Shown here piece by piece: positions 62,321 through 64,000 of a stretch of 64,000 nt of DNA. The first letter of the stretch is position 1, and every line of letters starts with the position of its first letter. The DNA is taken from NCBI GenBank assembly GCA_947177685.1, contig CAMWVE010000003.1, forward strand, positions 62,001 through 126,000. Reading direction: 5' to 3'. Source of the stretch: an uncultured Porphyromonadaceae bacterium. Its GTDB lineage: Bacteria; Bacteroidota; Bacteroidia; Bacteroidales; Muribaculaceae. The position numbers and the translations under genes are program-made. Below the pieces are notes generated by a model, which saw only the letters and a list, made by a program, of their open reading frames with translations, did no database searches and was not told where the DNA came from.

Positions 62321-64000
62321 TTAGCGGAGTTCGGCAGAAAGTTTTTTCTTGAGGTTGGTGATGATTTTGTTCATGACAGCCTCTATCTGCTTGTCCTGCA
62401 TGGTTTTTTCATCGTCCTGCAGAGTGAGTGCGATGGCGTAGGATTTCTTTCCTTCGGGCAGATGTTCACCCTCGTAGACGTCGAACAGACGGATTTCCTT
62501 GAGCAGCTTGCGCTCGCTTTCGCGTACTACCGACTCTACTTGCGCCATGCTGACCGACTTGTCGATCAGAAGCGCGAGGTCACGGCTCACCGGCTGTGCC
62601 TTGGGCAGCGGAGTGTAGGTGACGGAGCGTTTGGCAACCAGTTTCACAATGGCATCCCATGCGAGATCGGCGTAGCATACGGGCTGCTTGATGTCGAACT
62701 GTTTCAGGATTGCTTTACTCACAATGCCAAGTGTGGCGAGCGGCTTGCCCGAGCGGGTAGTGTATTCGAGAGCTGCACCGAAAAGTTCGCCGCCGTCGGT
62801 CTGGCGTGAGGCATATTCACGCGCGCTGATTCCGAGTCGGGCAAAAATGTTTTCCACTATCGCCTTGAGGTCATAGACGGTCGCCTCCTGCGCGGGTGCG
62901 TTCCAGAGTGCCGAACGGCAGTCACCGGTCATCCATATTCCCAGATGCGCCTCCTGACGGTAAGGCGCCAGAGGCTTCTCAGCTGTTGACTCAGCCTGAG
63001 GATTGAAGAAGTAAACGTTGCCGAACTCATACATCTTCAGGTCGGCACACTTGCGGTTGATGTTGTGCGACAGCGATTCCAGTCCGCCGAATATCAGCGA
63101 CTGACGCATCACGCTCAGATCGTTGCTCAGAGGGTTAAGCAGTCGCACGCAGTGGTCCAACGGATACTCTGTCAGCGAAGCGTAGTAAGCCTCGGCAGTG
63201 AGCGAGTTATTCATTATCTCGTTAAAGCCCTGTGCCGTAAGCTGTTCTGAAATCAGGCGCTGCAGATTGTCGGCGGTGTCGGTCGCCGTGTTATATGAAA
63301 GTGATGAATGGAGAGTGTCTGTGAGTTCAACGTTGTTGTAGCCATAGATTCGGAGTACATCTTCAACCACGTCACAGGGGCGTGTGACATCCACGCGATA
63401 TGTTGGAATCTCCAGCGCTACGGTGTCACTGTCGGGGCGTCCGGTAATTTCTATTTCCAGCGAGCGGAGTATGTCATCGACAGTGTCGCGGGGAATTTCC
63501 TTACCCACAAGAGCTGTCATGTAGTCATAGCTCAGATCCACTTTTGCCGGTTTGACCGGATTGGGATAAATGTCGACAGGTTCGCCGCATACCTCGCCTC
63601 CGGCAAGCTCCAGAATCAGTCGGGTTGCCAGTCGGAGCATATATTCAGTGCCGTTGGGATCCACGCCACGCTCGAAACGGAACGAAGAGTCAGTGTTCAG
63701 TCCGTGGCGACGAGCAGTCTTGCGCACCGAAGTGGGGTGGAAGCAAGCGCTTTCAATGAATACCGAAGTCGTCTGCTCGGTCACACCTGAATCCAGACCG
63801 CCGAACACACCTGCTATACACATAGGTTCCTCAGCGTTGCAAATCATCAGGTCGCGGGAATCAAGGGTGCGTTCCACTCCGTCAAGAGTGGTGAATTTTG
63901 TTCCCTCAGGGCAGGTCCGTACCACAATCTTGTCACCCTTAACCTTGTCAAGGTCAAAGCAGTGCAGGGGCTGACCCATACCCATGAGTATGTAGTTGGT
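62321..64000 (-). CDS. pheT: Phenylalanine-tRNA ligase beta subunit, N-terminus beyond window
   Basis: 560 codons visible, in frame to the right edge. GQPLHCFDLDKVKG, FGGLDSGVTEQTTSVFIESA, KTARRHGLNTDSSFRFERGVD (B3/B4 region), the B5 domain, the catalytic-like core and the C-terminal anticodon-binding FDX-ACB domain (VSRDLALLIDKSVS ... KSYAIALTLQDDEKTMQD) are present. The missing part holds the N-terminal EMAP-like domain, about 250 residues. Confidence 0.96.
   Translation of the reverse strand, partial: TNYILMGMGQPLHCFDLDKVKGDKIVVRTCPEGTKFTTLDGVERTLDSRDLMICNAEEPMCIAGVFGGLDSGVTEQTTSVFIESACFHPTSVRKTARRHGLNTDSSFRFERGVDPNGTEYMLRLATRLILELAGGEVCGEPVDIYPNPVKPAKVDLSYDYMTALVGKEIPRDTVDDILRSLEIEITGRPDSDTVALEIPTYRVDVTRPCDVVEDVLRIYGYNNVELTDTLHSSLSYNTATDTADNLQRLISEQLTAQGFNEIMNNSLTAEAYYASLTEYPLDHCVRLLNPLSNDLSVMRQSLIFGGLESLSHNINRKCADLKMYEFGNVYFFNPQAESTAEKPLAPYRQEAHLGIWMTGDCRSALWNAPAQEATVYDLKAIVENIFARLGISAREYASRQTDGGELFGAALEYTTRSGKPLATLGIVSKAILKQFDIKQPVCYADLAWDAIVKLVAKRSVTYTPLPKAQPVSRDLALLIDKSVSMAQVESVVRESERKLLKEIRLFDVYEGEHLPEGKKSYAIALTLQDDEKTMQDKQIEAVMNKIITNLKKKLSAELR

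Overview
The window reads as chromosome of a gut-type Bacteroidales bacterium, most likely near Muribaculaceae (family-level placement is inference). Support comes from the recurring Bacteroidetes promoter signature TAnnTTTG with an upstream TTG, the many SPII lipoproteins with LxxC boxes, GldH-, DUF1573-, DUF5063- and GHL10-type proteins, C-terminal sorting-like tails, a GDE/GT4/GH57 glycogen cassette, and a GtrA/GtrB pair. Most genes are moderately GC-rich. Three stretches are visibly AT-richer and look like accessory DNA: hipBA (about 13.0-14.6 kb), the DUF6056-like/GtrB/GtrA unit (19.6-23.2 kb) and a secreted-protein cluster (27.9-31.5 kb).

Layout. 0-12.9 kb is housekeeping: partial gapA, a PHP tyrosine phosphatase, a CyuA-type cysteine desulfidase, a leftward operon (tsaB, a PLP Cys/Met enzyme, an esterase), and a rightward run yicC-gmk-nadD-DUF5063-amidase-thyA-Na+ symporter-WYL regulator. 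13.0-14.6 kb is a HipA/HipB-type toxin-antitoxin module bracketed by two related palindromic repeats. 14.8-19.5 kb is a three-gene glycogen operon. 19.6-23.2 kb has a structured leader and a lipid-linked sugar transfer unit. 23.2-25.8 kb is one UvrD-like helicase with an internal DnaQ-type exonuclease. 25.9-31.5 kb carries lipoproteins and secreted proteins. 31.5-31.9 kb carries a promoter-to-terminator non-coding transcript on the minus strand. 32.0-40.5 kb is secG, a 255-bp MITE-like element at the 5' end of phoH, then purC, menG, an MsbA-like ABC exporter, a polyprenyl synthase, tatD and an amino-acid symporter. 40.5-50.7 kb has apbE, a DJ-1 protein, a racemase, a large GHL10 glycosidase-like protein, rlmN, two DUF1573 proteins, meaB and a lipoprotein. 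A tRNA-Leu(CAA) lies at 50.7 kb. 51-59.7 kb, on the minus strand, has ferritin, a lipoprotein, queE-queD, a CCA-adding enzyme, a HAD-M24 peptidase fusion, gldH, ricT and rny. 59.7-64 kb has a 6S-like RNA candidate behind zapA, a coiled-coil protein, rubrerythrin, a YebC-family gene and partial pheT.

Items most worth a second look: the ~300-nt minus-strand RNA at 31.5-31.8 kb; the dispersed GACCCCGTTCCCCAATATT palindrome family, including the phoH element and the pair around hipBA; the GH57 protein with Asn at the expected acid/base Asp; the helicase-exonuclease and HAD-M24 fusions; the 1-nt coupling of ricT and rny; and the zapA-linked 6S-like RNA.
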